61,016 nt of DNA from Brevundimonas sp. UBA5866 (GTDB lineage: Bacteria; Pseudomonadota; Alphaproteobacteria; Caulobacterales; Caulobacteraceae): NCBI RefSeq assembly GCF_002432125.1, contig NZ_DJFS01000098.1, positions 1 to 61,016 of the forward strand. Reading direction: 5' to 3'. The notes under the pieces were generated by a model. It was not told where the DNA came from and made no database searches. It saw nothing but the letters and a program-made list of their open reading frames with translations. Each line of letters starts with the position of its first letter. Position 1 is the stretch's first letter. This document shows, in pieces, positions 31,480 through 39,372 of this stretch. The position numbers and the translations under genes are program-made.

Positions 31480-32982
31480 TTGGGGGAGATGTCGCTTCAA
31501 CAGCGCGGACAGATGGCCCAAGGCCTTGCCGGGCAGGGGCGTTTTGTAGAGGCGCTGGCAATGGTGCGCGGGGCATCCGACCGTGAGAGGGCGGCTCTGG
31601 TCGATCTGGAAGTCGGTCTCCTGCGTGCGTGTCAGGATTTTGACGGTCTGGTCGCCCTGCGCCGTCGGCAGGTGGGGGAGCGGCCGAACTCGGCGGTCGC
31701 GCACCATAATCTGGGTGCCGCACTGGGCGATGCCGGAAAGCAGGCCGAGGCGGAAGCCTGCGCCCGAAAGGCCCTGTTGATGGGGAGCAATTCGCCCGAG
31801 ACGTGGCTGGTACTGGCGCGGTCGCTTCAGGCCGTTTCCAAGCTGGACGAGGCCGTTGCCGCCTATCGTGAAGTGCTGGCCCGCAGGCCCGACTATGTTG
31901 AAGCCATCAGTGAACTGGCCCAGCAGATCTGGATGATGGGCGGGGCGGTTGAGGCCGCCCGCGAGCCGTTCGAAACCGCCCTGGTATCATATCCGTCCAA
32001 CTCGCCCCTGCTACGGGCGCTGGCGGTCTTCAACGCCTATGTCGGCATGCCTGGCGGGGCGGTCCATGCCGATCTGGTCGAGCGGACGGATCGGGCTGGA
32101 TTGCGCGATCCTGCGGTCGAGGTGGCCGCGTCGCATCTGGCACTGGATTTCGATGTCGATCTTGCCATGTCCCATGCGGCGATGGCCGTAGAGCTGGCGG
32201 CATCCGACCTGTCGGCATGGACCGCTGTGGCCAAATGCCATCTGGTGAAAGGCGAGGCCGAACAGGCGCTGGCCATTATGGACAAGCTGGTAGCCGCCAC
32301 AGGACAGGACCAAGCCACGCTGGCGATCCATGCCACGGCCGCCCGTATGGCCGGACGGACCAATCCCACGGGGCTGGATGATACCAACGGTCTGATCCGC
32401 GCGTCGACGATCGACACGCCCGAGGGCTGGTCCTCATTGAGCGACTATCTGGCTGAACTGACGCAGGCGCTGGAGGCCCAGCACAGTTTTTCGCGCCACC
32501 CCATCGGTCAAAGCCTGAGGCACGGATCACAAACGCCCGTGGATCTGCGCCATGTCGATGATCCGGTCATACAGGCCTTCTTCAAGGCGATAGACGGGCC
32601 GATCCGCGATTATCTGGCTGCGCTGGGGCAGGGCAGCGATGCCGTGCGCCGCCGCAATACAGGCGATTATCGCATTGTCGGCTGCTGGTCTGTGCGGCTG
32701 CATCCGGGCGGTTTCCACGAGGCGCACATACATTCAAGAGGATGGTTGTCCTCGGCCTGCTATATCGACCTGCCGCAGGCCGTAGATCGAGGCGGGACAG
32801 AGGGCTGGATCGCGTTCGGTGTGCCGCCCTATACTCTGCCGACCCCGCTGGAACCGCTAAAGGTCGAAAAGCCAGAACCGGGCAAGCTGGTATTGTTTCC
32901 GTCCTGTATGTGGCATGGAACCCTGCCGTTCGAGGACGAGCGGCATCGCCTGACCATCGCGTTCGATCTGATCCCTGTCTGA
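31480..32982 (+). CDS. TPR-repeat protein fused to a putative 2OG-Fe(II) oxygenase
   Basis: A 500-residue fusion. Residues 1-300 form tetratricopeptide-like helices (AVAHHNLGAALGDAGKQAEA, SPETWLVLARSLQAVSKLDE). The C-terminal part is like the putative 2OG-Fe(II) oxygenase family: GGFHEAHIHSRGWLSSACY with His413, His416 and His418, and MWHGTLPF with His479, followed by HRLTIAF whose Arg could bind 2-oxoglutarate. The exact metal ligands are uncertain. The start is ambiguous: TTG 31480 is 6 bases after AGGAGAG, and ATG 31489 is too distant from it. It follows the rluC-like gene by 24 bases and precedes a HAD gene by 12. Confidence 0.75.
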   Translation: MGEMSLQQRGQMAQGLAGQGRFVEALAMVRGASDRERAALVDLEVGLLRACQDFDGLVALRRRQVGERPNSAVAHHNLGAALGDAGKQAEAEACARKALLMGSNSPETWLVLARSLQAVSKLDEAVAAYREVLARRPDYVEAISELAQQIWMMGGAVEAAREPFETALVSYPSNSPLLRALAVFNAYVGMPGGAVHADLVERTDRAGLRDPAVEVAASHLALDFDVDLAMSHAAMAVELAASDLSAWTAVAKCHLVKGEAEQALAIMDKLVAATGQDQATLAIHATAARMAGRTNPTGLDDTNGLIRASTIDTPEGWSSLSDYLAELTQALEAQHSFSRHPIGQSLRHGSQTPVDLRHVDDPVIQAFFKAIDGPIRDYLAALGQGSDAVRRRNTGDYRIVGCWSVRLHPGGFHEAHIHSRGWLSSACYIDLPQAVDRGGTEGWIAFGVPPYTLPTPLEPLKVEKPEPGKLVLFPSCMWHGTLPFEDERHRLTIAFDLIPV

Positions 32983-32994
32983 GTTGCTGACCGT

Positions 32995-33672
32995 ATGACC
33001 GCTTCCGATGCTCCGCTGGCCGTGTTCGATGTCGACGGAACACTGGTCGATAGCCGAAGCTCGATCCATATCGGCGCGTGCGAGGCGGCCAAGGTGCTGG
33101 GTCTGCCGGAGCCCAGCTATGACCGTGTGCGCCAGATTGTCGGCCTGACGCTGGACAAGGCGCTGCATACGCTGGAGCCGCAACTGACCATGGGCGAACT
33201 GGCCGAGTTCGTGGCGGCCTTCCAAAAGAGCTTCCGCGACCGCTATGAGGCGGGCCACGAAGAGCCGCTATATGACGGCGTCATGCCCACGCTGCGTCAT
33301 TTGAAGAAGGACGGCTGGAAACTGGCAATTGCTACGGGCCAGAACAGCCGTGGCGTGGCGCGCAACATGGCGCGCCCTGAATGGAGCGAACTGTTCACCT
33401 CGGCGCACTGTGCCTCGGACGGTCCGGGCAAGCCCGATCCGTCCATGCTTCTGGCCGCTGTATACAGGAACGGTGCCACGCTGGAACGCACGGTGATGAT
33501 CGGCGACACCAGCCACGATATGCTGATGGCGAAAAACGCCAAGGTGACGGGACAGGGCGTCGGCTGGGGCTTCCATACGGTGGAGGAACAGTTGGCTGCC
33601 GGTGCCGTCCACGTTGCCAATGATTTTAGCGACCTTGAGGCGGCACTGAACCGCTTTGCCGCCAAGGTCTGA
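32995..33672 (+). CDS. HAD-IA family hydrolase (phosphoglycolate-phosphatase-like)
   Basis: A 225-residue HAD phosphatase: motif I FDVDGTLVDS (Asp12, Asp14), motif II threonine in AIATGQNS, motif III Lys in GKPDPSML, motif IV MIGDTSHDM. A helical cap of subclass I lies between motifs I and II. It resembles Gph/PgmB-like enzymes in size. It sits between the TPR-oxygenase and the ATP12 gene with short gaps, so it is likely in the same operon. Such a HAD next to ATP12 is common in alphaproteobacteria, to my knowledge. Confidence 0.88.
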   Translation: MTASDAPLAVFDVDGTLVDSRSSIHIGACEAAKVLGLPEPSYDRVRQIVGLTLDKALHTLEPQLTMGELAEFVAAFQKSFRDRYEAGHEEPLYDGVMPTLRHLKKDGWKLAIATGQNSRGVARNMARPEWSELFTSAHCASDGPGKPDPSMLLAAVYRNGATLERTVMIGDTSHDMLMAKNAKVTGQGVGWGFHTVEEQLAAGAVHVANDFSDLEAALNRFAAKV

Positions 33673-33689
33673 GAGTTCGAGACTATCCC

Positions 33690-34451
33690 ATGAGCCACAT
33701 TCCCCCGCTGGACCCGAACGTCGCCGCCCGCAAAGGCTTCAAGGAATCCGAAGAGCGTATCAAACGTTTCTGGAAGGAAGCGGGCGTGGAGCGGACCGAT
33801 GATGGCTGGGCGGTAGTTCTGGATGGCCGCACGCCCAAGACGCCCGCGCACCGCAAGATGATCCTGCCGACCGAGGCGGCAGCACGGATGGTCGCGGCGG
33901 AATGGGCCGCGCAGGGCGAGTACCTGGAACCGGGCACCATGCCCGCCACCCGTCTCGCATCCACCGCCATCGACCGTGTGGTCGAGGTGATGGAGGCCGT
34001 GGCCGATGAGATCACCGCATACGCGGGCAATGACCTGACCTGCTACCTCGCCGAGGCTCCCCAGTCCCTGATCGAGCGTCAGGAACGCGAATGGGGCGCA
34101 TGGCGTCAGTGGGCCGAGGACAAGCACGGAATCCGTCTGGTTCCGGTTCAGGGCATCGTCCACCAGCCGCAGGATCAGGCTTCGCTGGATAAGGTAAAGG
34201 CGCTGGCCCTGTCGCTGGACCACTTCCAGCTGTCGGGTCTGGCCATGGCTGTGCCGCTTCTGGGTTCGGCCATTCTGGGGCTGGCGCTGCAACAGGGCGA
34301 ACTGGACGGCGCGACCGCCTATGATCTGTCGCGTCTGGACGAAGCCTTTACCGAAGAACGCTGGGGTGTGGACGAAGAAGCCGCCGCCCGCGCCGCCGCC
34401 CAACGCGCCGAGACGGTAATGCTGGAGCAGTGGTTCAAGGCCCTCGTCTGA
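33690..34451 (+). CDS. ATP12-family F1-ATPase assembly chaperone
   Basis: A 253-residue protein with the ATP12 pattern: RFWKEAGVERTDDGWAVVLDGR at the N-terminus, LPTEAAARMVAAEWAAQGEYL, the tract MPATRLASTAIDRV, and LCYLAEAPQSL-like DLTCYLAEAP. ATP12 binds the alpha subunit of F1 before assembly; it is present in mitochondria and alphaproteobacteria and is a good marker of the lineage. It lies 17 bases after the HAD gene and is probably last in the operon that begins at crcB. Confidence 0.9.
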   Translation: MSHIPPLDPNVAARKGFKESEERIKRFWKEAGVERTDDGWAVVLDGRTPKTPAHRKMILPTEAAARMVAAEWAAQGEYLEPGTMPATRLASTAIDRVVEVMEAVADEITAYAGNDLTCYLAEAPQSLIERQEREWGAWRQWAEDKHGIRLVPVQGIVHQPQDQASLDKVKALALSLDHFQLSGLAMAVPLLGSAILGLALQQGELDGATAYDLSRLDEAFTEERWGVDEEAAARAAAQRAETVMLEQWFKALV

Positions 34452-34455
34452 GGGC

Positions 34456-34899
34456 CTATTTCCACATCGCCGCAGTCTTGGCCACGCAGTTGGAAGGCAA
34501 GAGTTTGGACCTGTCCTTGCGGTAGCCGAGAGATGTCATGAGTTGCGCGACCAGTAGCCCTGCGGTGTGGGTGGTCTGGTTGTGTGCACCGTAATCCACG
34601 CCAAGGGCGGCCTGCAGCATGGGATCGATATAGGTGAGGGCAGGCATGCCCTCCTTTGCGCCTTTGACTGCCGCCGCCTTTCCGGCTTCTGAATAGATGA
34701 TCTCCTGCATCTTGAGCGTCAGTGGATCATCCATCCTGACCGAGCCTTCCTCTGAATAAGGAAGTCCCACGATTTCGATCATGGCCTTGAGTTCTGCGGC
34801 TTCAGGATTGTCAGCCTTGGCACAGGCATTTTTGTAAAGCACGCCGCGGTCATGGACCGAAAGGGCTTTCAGCTTTTCCGGGCTCCACTTGATAGCCAT
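34456..34899 (-). CDS. Hypothetical protein
   Basis: A 147-residue soluble protein of no family that I recognise. It begins MAIKWSPEKLKALSVHDRG and has four basic/acidic helical stretches, with a HNQTTHTAGLLVAQLMTSLGY segment near the C-terminus. There is no signal peptide or membrane segment. AGATGAAAGA precedes ATG 34899. It is convergent with the ATP12 gene (4-base gap) and divergent from the membrane protein/winged-helix pair, so the three palindromes at 34955-35018 may also control it. Confidence 0.7.
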   Translation of the reverse strand: MAIKWSPEKLKALSVHDRGVLYKNACAKADNPEAAELKAMIEIVGLPYSEEGSVRMDDPLTLKMQEIIYSEAGKAAAVKGAKEGMPALTYIDPMLQAALGVDYGAHNQTTHTAGLLVAQLMTSLGYRKDRSKLLPSNCVAKTAAMWK

Positions 34900-34954
34900 T
34901 CTTTCATCTCCCCCGAGTGAATGAATGGAACAATGTTAGGTCACCTGTAGCTAT

Positions 34955-35018
34955 TTTCCAAACTGGAAACTTACGACTTGCCAAGTTGGAAAGTAGGTGT
35001 CATTTTCCAATATGGAAA
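34955..35018. promoter_or_regulatory. Three operator-like palindromes TTTCCA-N3-TGGAAA
   Basis: Perfect copies lie at 34955-34969 (spacer AAC) and 35004-35018 (spacer ATA), and a one-mismatch copy TTGCCA-AGT-TGGAAA at 34978-34992. Centre spacings are 23 and 26 bases. The array fills the 133-base divergent gap before the membrane protein/winged-helix operon, so self-regulation by that winged-helix protein is the simplest reading. Confidence 0.65.
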
Positions 35019-35032
35019 GTGAGGAAACGCCT

Positions 35033-35500
35033 ATGACCAACGACCATGAAAAGTTTGATGGCGCTGGCGCGATGGAGGCTTTGAACAGCATCCGCGAGAC
35101 GCGTGCGCAGGCACTGGGCAAGATGGACTATTGGCCCTGGTGGTACGATGCGGGCTATGCGGCGTCGTGTGCGCTGCTGGTCGCAGGGCAGGGGCTGGGC
35201 ACTGCCATTGGTATGGTTTGTACGGCAGTCGCTATCGCCGTTCTCGTCATCATCATGCGCAAATGGCAGTCAGAGACCGGCGTATGGGTCAACGGTTATT
35301 CCCCCAAGCGGGCGCGTTGGGCCGCTTTCGGTCTGGCGGGTTTGCTGATCGGTCTGATGGGGATAAGCATCTGGTTCGGCCGTGTGCAGGACATGGTCTG
35401 GGTGCCGCTGCTGTGCGGCGCACTGGGGGGCCTTCTGGGTCTGGCAGGCATGCGCGTCTGGATGGCCCTGTACCGCAAAGACGTGAAGGACCTGAAATGA
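35033..35500 (+). CDS. Small membrane protein paired with a winged-helix regulator
   Basis: A 155-residue protein with an N-terminal soluble part (MTNDHEKFDGAGAMEALNSI) and four hydrophobic segments: YDAGYAASCALLVAGQGL, GMVCTAVAIAVLVIIM, WAAFGLAGLLIGLMGISIWF and WVPLLCGALGGLLGLAGM. I recognise no specific family. ATG 35033 is set by GAGGA at 35021-35025; an upstream in-frame codon would run over the palindromes. The stop overlaps the next gene's start as ATGA. Pairing with a small DNA-binding protein suggests that it is the membrane sensor or the regulated target. Confidence 0.7.
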   Translation: MTNDHEKFDGAGAMEALNSIRETRAQALGKMDYWPWWYDAGYAASCALLVAGQGLGTAIGMVCTAVAIAVLVIIMRKWQSETGVWVNGYSPKRARWAAFGLAGLLIGLMGISIWFGRVQDMVWVPLLCGALGGLLGLAGMRVWMALYRKDVKDLK

Positions 35501-35799
35501 CCGCGCCAGTATTCGATCCTTTGATCCACGCGCCGGGGCGGTTGCAGATCTGCGCCATCCTGTCTGCGGCAGAGGCCGAGTTTGCGGTGGTGCGCGATGC
35601 CATCAAGGTGTCGGACTCGGTACTGTCCAAACACGTGAAAGCTTTGGAAGAGGCGGGCTATGTCGCCGTCCGCAAGGCCCCCTTCGAGGGGCGCTCGCGG
35701 ACATGGCTGTCCATGACCGCCAAAGGCAAATCCGCGTTCAAGGCCCATGTGGCCGAGCTGGAGCGGTTGGTGAAGATCACCGCCGAACTGACGGTTTAA
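35497..35799 (+). CDS. Winged-helix transcriptional regulator (HTH_34/MarR-like)
   Basis: A 100-residue DNA-binding protein made of a single winged helix-turn-helix: LIHAPGRLQICAILS at the N-terminus, the recognition part DAIKVSDSVLSKHVKALEEAGYV, and the wing RKAPFEGRSRTWLSMTAKGK, as in the family of short regulators with ArsR/MarR-like fold. It overlaps the membrane-protein gene by four bases and overlaps the convergent RsuA-type gene by four bases. It is a likely ligand of the TTTCCA-N3-TGGAAA sites upstream; the effector is unknown. Confidence 0.82.
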   Translation: MTAPVFDPLIHAPGRLQICAILSAAEAEFAVVRDAIKVSDSVLSKHVKALEEAGYVAVRKAPFEGRSRTWLSMTAKGKSAFKAHVAELERLVKITAELTV

Positions 35800-36563
35800 C
35801 CGGCGCTGGCCTTGATCAGGGCGTCACGTTCCTCCGGGGTGATGTGGCGCCACTGGCCTTCGGGCAGGGGGCCGAGCTGGATCGGGCCGATGCGGGTGCG
35901 GAACAGGTCCGTCACCTCAAGCCCAACCAGTTCGCACATGCGGCGTATCTGGCGCTTGCGGCCTTCTTTCAGGATGAATTTCAGGTTCTGGCCACGGATC
36001 AGGGTGACCTTGGCGGGGCGCAGCTTGCGGCCATCCAGTTCCAGACCGTGACGCAGCTTGGCGAGCTTGCTCTCGGTAATCGTGCCCGAAACGGTAACGA
36101 GGTATTCCTTGTCGAGTTCGGATGTCGGGCCGATCACGGCCTTGGCCACCACGCCGTCGGACGACAGCATCAGCAGCCCGCGCGAGTCCTCGTCGAGGCG
36201 ACCGATGGGCGGCAGGGATTCATCGCGACGCGGGATATAGCCCTCGTCCGCGCGGTTCTTGAAGGACAGCAGGCGCACGGCGGGAATCTTGCCCGGTTCC
36301 GGCTGGCCCGAGACATAGCCGACCGGCTTGTGCAGCAGGATGGTGACGCCAGACGCCAGAGCTTCCTCGGCGTCGTTGTTCAGGGTCAGCGTCTGGCCCT
36401 TTTCGATCTTGCGACCCGCATCGGTGACCACCTCGCCATCGATGCTGACCAGCCCCTCGGCGATCAGGCCTTCGGCCTCGCGGCGCGAGCAGACGCCGGA
36501 CTGGCCCAGCCACTTGTTGATGCGGACCGGTTCGTCGCCGTCATAGGTGCGGGTAAAGGCCAT
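35796..36563 (-). CDS. RsuA/RluB/RluF-family pseudouridine synthase
   Basis: A 255-residue protein with an N-terminal S4 domain (VRINKWLGQSGVCSRREAEGL, LVSIDGEVV) and the RsuA-type catalytic domain: LHKPVGYVSG, the catalytic motif GRLDEDSRGLLML, and GRKRQIRRMCELVGLEV. The target is a 16S or 23S rRNA uridine; RluF and RluB are nearest in layout, and I cannot separate them by eye. The upstream 55 bases include GGAGACC before ATG 36563. Confidence 0.88.
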   Translation of the reverse strand: MAFTRTYDGDEPVRINKWLGQSGVCSRREAEGLIAEGLVSIDGEVVTDAGRKIEKGQTLTLNNDAEEALASGVTILLHKPVGYVSGQPEPGKIPAVRLLSFKNRADEGYIPRRDESLPPIGRLDEDSRGLLMLSSDGVVAKAVIGPTSELDKEYLVTVSGTITESKLAKLRHGLELDGRKLRPAKVTLIRGQNLKFILKEGRKRQIRRMCELVGLEVTDLFRTRIGPIQLGPLPEGQWRHITPEERDALIKASAG

Positions 36564-36618
36564 CGGGGTCTCCTGTCAGGGCGGGCTGTTTAGGCCGTAC
36601 CGCCCTGTAAAGAAAGCG

Positions 36619-37251
36619 TCAGAAGCGCCGGAACATCAGGCTGATGTTGTTGGCGGGCATCTCCGCGCGCAGCGTGAAGCGCAGGCCGTGACGCTTGGCC
36701 AGTTCGATGACCTGATCGCGGTCGCGCAGGCCCCATTCGGGATTGCGCGATTTCAGGCTCTCATCGAAGGCGGCATTGGAGGGGGCAAGCGCGACGTCGG
36801 GCTCGCGGTAGGGGCCGTACAGATACAGCAGCCCGCCCTGTGCCAGACGGCTTTGGGCGAGGGCCATCAAGCCTTCGGTGGCGGCCCAGGGACTTATGTG
36901 CACCATGTTGATGCACACGATGGCGTCATAGGTTCCGTCTGGCCAGCTGGCCTCGTCCAGCATGTCCAGATGCAGCGCGGGCCGCAGATTGTTCAGACCC
37001 GACTGTGCCGCCCAAAGATCGGTGCTGTGCCGTGCTTCGGGGCTGGGGTCCGAGGGGTGCCATTCCACTTCGGGCAGTGCCCCGGCGAAGGCAACGGCAT
37101 GTTGGCCCGAGCCGGAAGCGATCTCCAGTACGCGCCCGCTGGCAGGCAGATGGGGCTTGAGGCGTGCCAGAATGGCCGGCGCATTGCGCTCTGCCGCCGG
37201 GGAGTTCAGCGCGCCTGTGGGGGCAAGGCCCAGGGAATCCATCGTTTGCAT
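36619..37251 (-). CDS. DUF938 methyltransferase-like protein
   Basis: A 210-residue protein with the DUF938 layout: NSPAAERNAPAILARLKPHL, SAM-binding GRVLEIASGSGQHAVAFA (about 39-56), DAIVCINMVHISPW, and GGLLYLYGPYREPDVALAPSN. The family is a class I SAM methyltransferase group of unknown substrate, spread across Proteobacteria and eukaryotes (METTL26). It stands alone: 55 bases separate it from the RsuA-type gene and 48 from the tetR. Confidence 0.85.
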   Translation of the reverse strand: MQTMDSLGLAPTGALNSPAAERNAPAILARLKPHLPASGRVLEIASGSGQHAVAFAGALPEVEWHPSDPSPEARHSTDLWAAQSGLNNLRPALHLDMLDEASWPDGTYDAIVCINMVHISPWAATEGLMALAQSRLAQGGLLYLYGPYREPDVALAPSNAAFDESLKSRNPEWGLRDRDQVIELAKRHGLRFTLRAEMPANNISLMFRRF

Positions 37252-37299
37252 GGCTTCAGGATAGAACGGGAAGGGCAGGCGCGACTACTGCCGCCTCGT

Positions 37300-37854
37300 T
37301 CATGATGTGAGGCGTTCAATGGAGCGGCGTACGTTCTCGCGGTCCAAAAGGTCCGGATCAATGGCCCTGTGCAGGGTGACGCCCTCGATAAAGCTGTCCA
37401 GCATCTTGGCGGTAACGCTGTCAAAATGGCGCTCCAGGAAGACACGGCCGTCACTGAGCCAGTCCTGAACCCGCTCGCGCATGGGCGGATGGCGGGCCAC
37501 ATAGCTGTACAGCTCCATCAACAGAACGAAGTTGCGTTTTTCCTGCCAGAAGGGACTGAACAGATAGTCGGCCACTGCGTCACGGGCCTGATCGACATTC
37601 CTGGCACTTTCCAGATGCTGGGCATAGTGGGCCGAAACCTGCCGGGAATAGAGCGCGAACGCGGATGCCAGCAGGTCATCCATGCCCTGGAAATGATAGG
37701 TCATCGAGCCCAGTGAAACATCGGCCAAAGACGCGATATGGCGGTGTGTCACGCCTTCGACGCCCGTCTCCGCGATGACATCGAGGGCCAAGGCGATAAT
37801 GCGGTCGCGGCGGTTGGGGTCATGGCGTCGGGTGCGTGTCGAAGGCGCGTTCAT
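37300..37854 (-). CDS. TetR-family transcriptional regulator
   Basis: A 184-residue regulator with an N-terminal TetR helix-turn-helix (RRDRIIALALDVIAETGVEG, THRHIASLADVSLGSMTYHF). The ligand domain has no family that I can name. ATG 37854 is preceded by AGGACACTGAA, which sets the start against longer in-frame readings. It is divergent from an MFS exporter gene, with two GTAC-N4-GTAC sites between them, the standard layout for a repressor of an efflux pump. Confidence 0.88.
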   Translation of the reverse strand: MNAPSTRTRRHDPNRRDRIIALALDVIAETGVEGVTHRHIASLADVSLGSMTYHFQGMDDLLASAFALYSRQVSAHYAQHLESARNVDQARDAVADYLFSPFWQEKRNFVLLMELYSYVARHPPMRERVQDWLSDGRVFLERHFDSVTAKMLDSFIEGVTLHRAIDPDLLDRENVRRSIERLTS

Positions 37855-37880
37855 TTCAGTGTCCTGTCGTGCAACCATTG

Positions 37881-37913
37881 TGTACATATGTACATTAAAG
37901 CGTACGTTTGTAC
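37881..37913. promoter_or_regulatory. Tandem operator-like sites between tetR and MFS gene
   Basis: A perfect 14-base palindrome TGTACATATGTACA (37881-37894) and a related GTAC-GTTT-GTAC (37902-37913), starting 20 bases apart, fill the 79-base divergent gap. They are well placed to be the TetR binding sites. Confidence 0.65.
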
Positions 37914-37933
37914 ATATGGTTCTGGAGCGCACG

Positions 37934-39142
37934 ATGCCGCCCACACAGATGCGCCAGATAAAGTGGTCGCTGTTTGTCTTGTTTTTTATGCCGGGGGTGG
38001 CCTTGGCGTCGTGGATTTCACGCACGCCCACCATTCGCGACATGCTGTCGGTCAATGTGGCCGAGATGGGCATGGTGCTGTTCGGCCTGTCTGTTGGGGC
38101 CATGACCGGCGTATTGGGCGCTGGACCGGTCATCAGTCATTTTGGTGCACGAAGGGTCACGGCTGTCGGCATGTCATCGGCGGTCCTGTCGCTTCTGGTG
38201 CTGAGCCTCGGCACGTCTATCGGCGACAAATATGTGGCTATGGCGGGCCTGTTCCTGTTCGGGCTGGGCATCGGCCTGTGCGAGATCGCCATCAATCTGG
38301 AAGGCACAGCGGTGGAGCGTGCCACGGGCACGCACGTGCTGCACACTTTGCACGGTTGTTTCAGTCTGGGGACGCTGGGCGGGGCGCTTGTCGGACTGGC
38401 GCTGACACGCCTTGGCGTGCCGCTTGAACTGCATCTGTCGGTTATCGCGGCGCTGTTCGCGGCGGTGGTGCTGGTCTTTGTACGCAAACTGCCGCCCGCT
38501 ACGGGGCAACGCAGAGGTGTGGTGACGTCGGATGGCATGGTGCGCGGCTCCATGCTGTCGGTGGTCAACGGACGCTTGCTGTTGATCGGCCTGATCGTTC
38601 TGGCGGTGGCGCTGGCCGAAGGCTCGGCCACGGACTGGCTGCCGATACTGATGGTGGACGAGTACGGCGTGTCGAAAACGGCGGCCTCTCTGGTCTATGT
38701 GATGTTTGCCGCTTCGGTAACGACGGGGCGACTGGCGGGCACGCCGGTGCTGAACCGTCTGGGGCCGGTCAGGGTCATCGGCTTTGGCGCGGTGCTGGCG
38801 GCAATCGGCATGGTTGCGGTCATCTTCGGTAGCCAGTCATGGATGGCGATTGCCGGCGTCGTGGCATGGGGGCTGGGTGTGTCCATGAGTTTCCCGCTGG
38901 CGATTTCTTCGGCGGGGCAGGGTGCGGGCGATCCGGAACAGCGAGTGAAGCTGGTTTCCGTTATGGGCTATTGCGCCTTTCTGGCGGGGCCGCCCCTGCT
39001 GGGCCTTGCAGGCGAACACTGGGGCCTGCGGATGGCGCTGCTGGTGGTACTGGGTTTTGTGATGGTCGCAACGGTGATCTCGCGCGCTGCAGGAGTGCCA
39101 AATCCCTCTGCGGTCCAGACCGGCCATTGTGCCAAGCGGTAA
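37934..39142 (+). CDS. MFS transporter
   Basis: A 402-residue, twelve-helix membrane protein. The first helix (SLFVLFFMPGVALASWISRT) and the loop after helix 2 (VISHFGARRV, an MFS motif A-like sequence) suit the drug/sugar-exporter-like groups of MFS; YbjJ-type proteins are the closest that I recall. ATG 37934 is set by GGAG at 37924-37927; a second in-frame ATG 37916 lies in the operator array. The divergent TetR probably represses it. Substrate unknown. Confidence 0.82.
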   Translation: MPPTQMRQIKWSLFVLFFMPGVALASWISRTPTIRDMLSVNVAEMGMVLFGLSVGAMTGVLGAGPVISHFGARRVTAVGMSSAVLSLLVLSLGTSIGDKYVAMAGLFLFGLGIGLCEIAINLEGTAVERATGTHVLHTLHGCFSLGTLGGALVGLALTRLGVPLELHLSVIAALFAAVVLVFVRKLPPATGQRRGVVTSDGMVRGSMLSVVNGRLLLIGLIVLAVALAEGSATDWLPILMVDEYGVSKTAASLVYVMFAASVTTGRLAGTPVLNRLGPVRVIGFGAVLAAIGMVAVIFGSQSWMAIAGVVAWGLGVSMSFPLAISSAGQGAGDPEQRVKLVSVMGYCAFLAGPPLLGLAGEHWGLRMALLVVLGFVMVATVISRAAGVPNPSAVQTGHCAKR

Positions 39143-39372
39143 CTGTCACGCTTGTCCACATGGGCCGATTATCCCCACCGTGCAGCTAAACGCCTCGTGA
39201 AAAACGGGAAAATGTAAGCCTGTACAGCCTTTGATAAATGGTGCGCTGCGGAAAGACATTACGGAGGTTGACCTAGCGTTTATGAAAATGCCATTCCGCC
39301 CGTAACCAAGCGTGATCCAGCACGCGATCCACGGCCGAGTACGGGCCGGGGAGAGGATCCAGGAGAGCAGAC

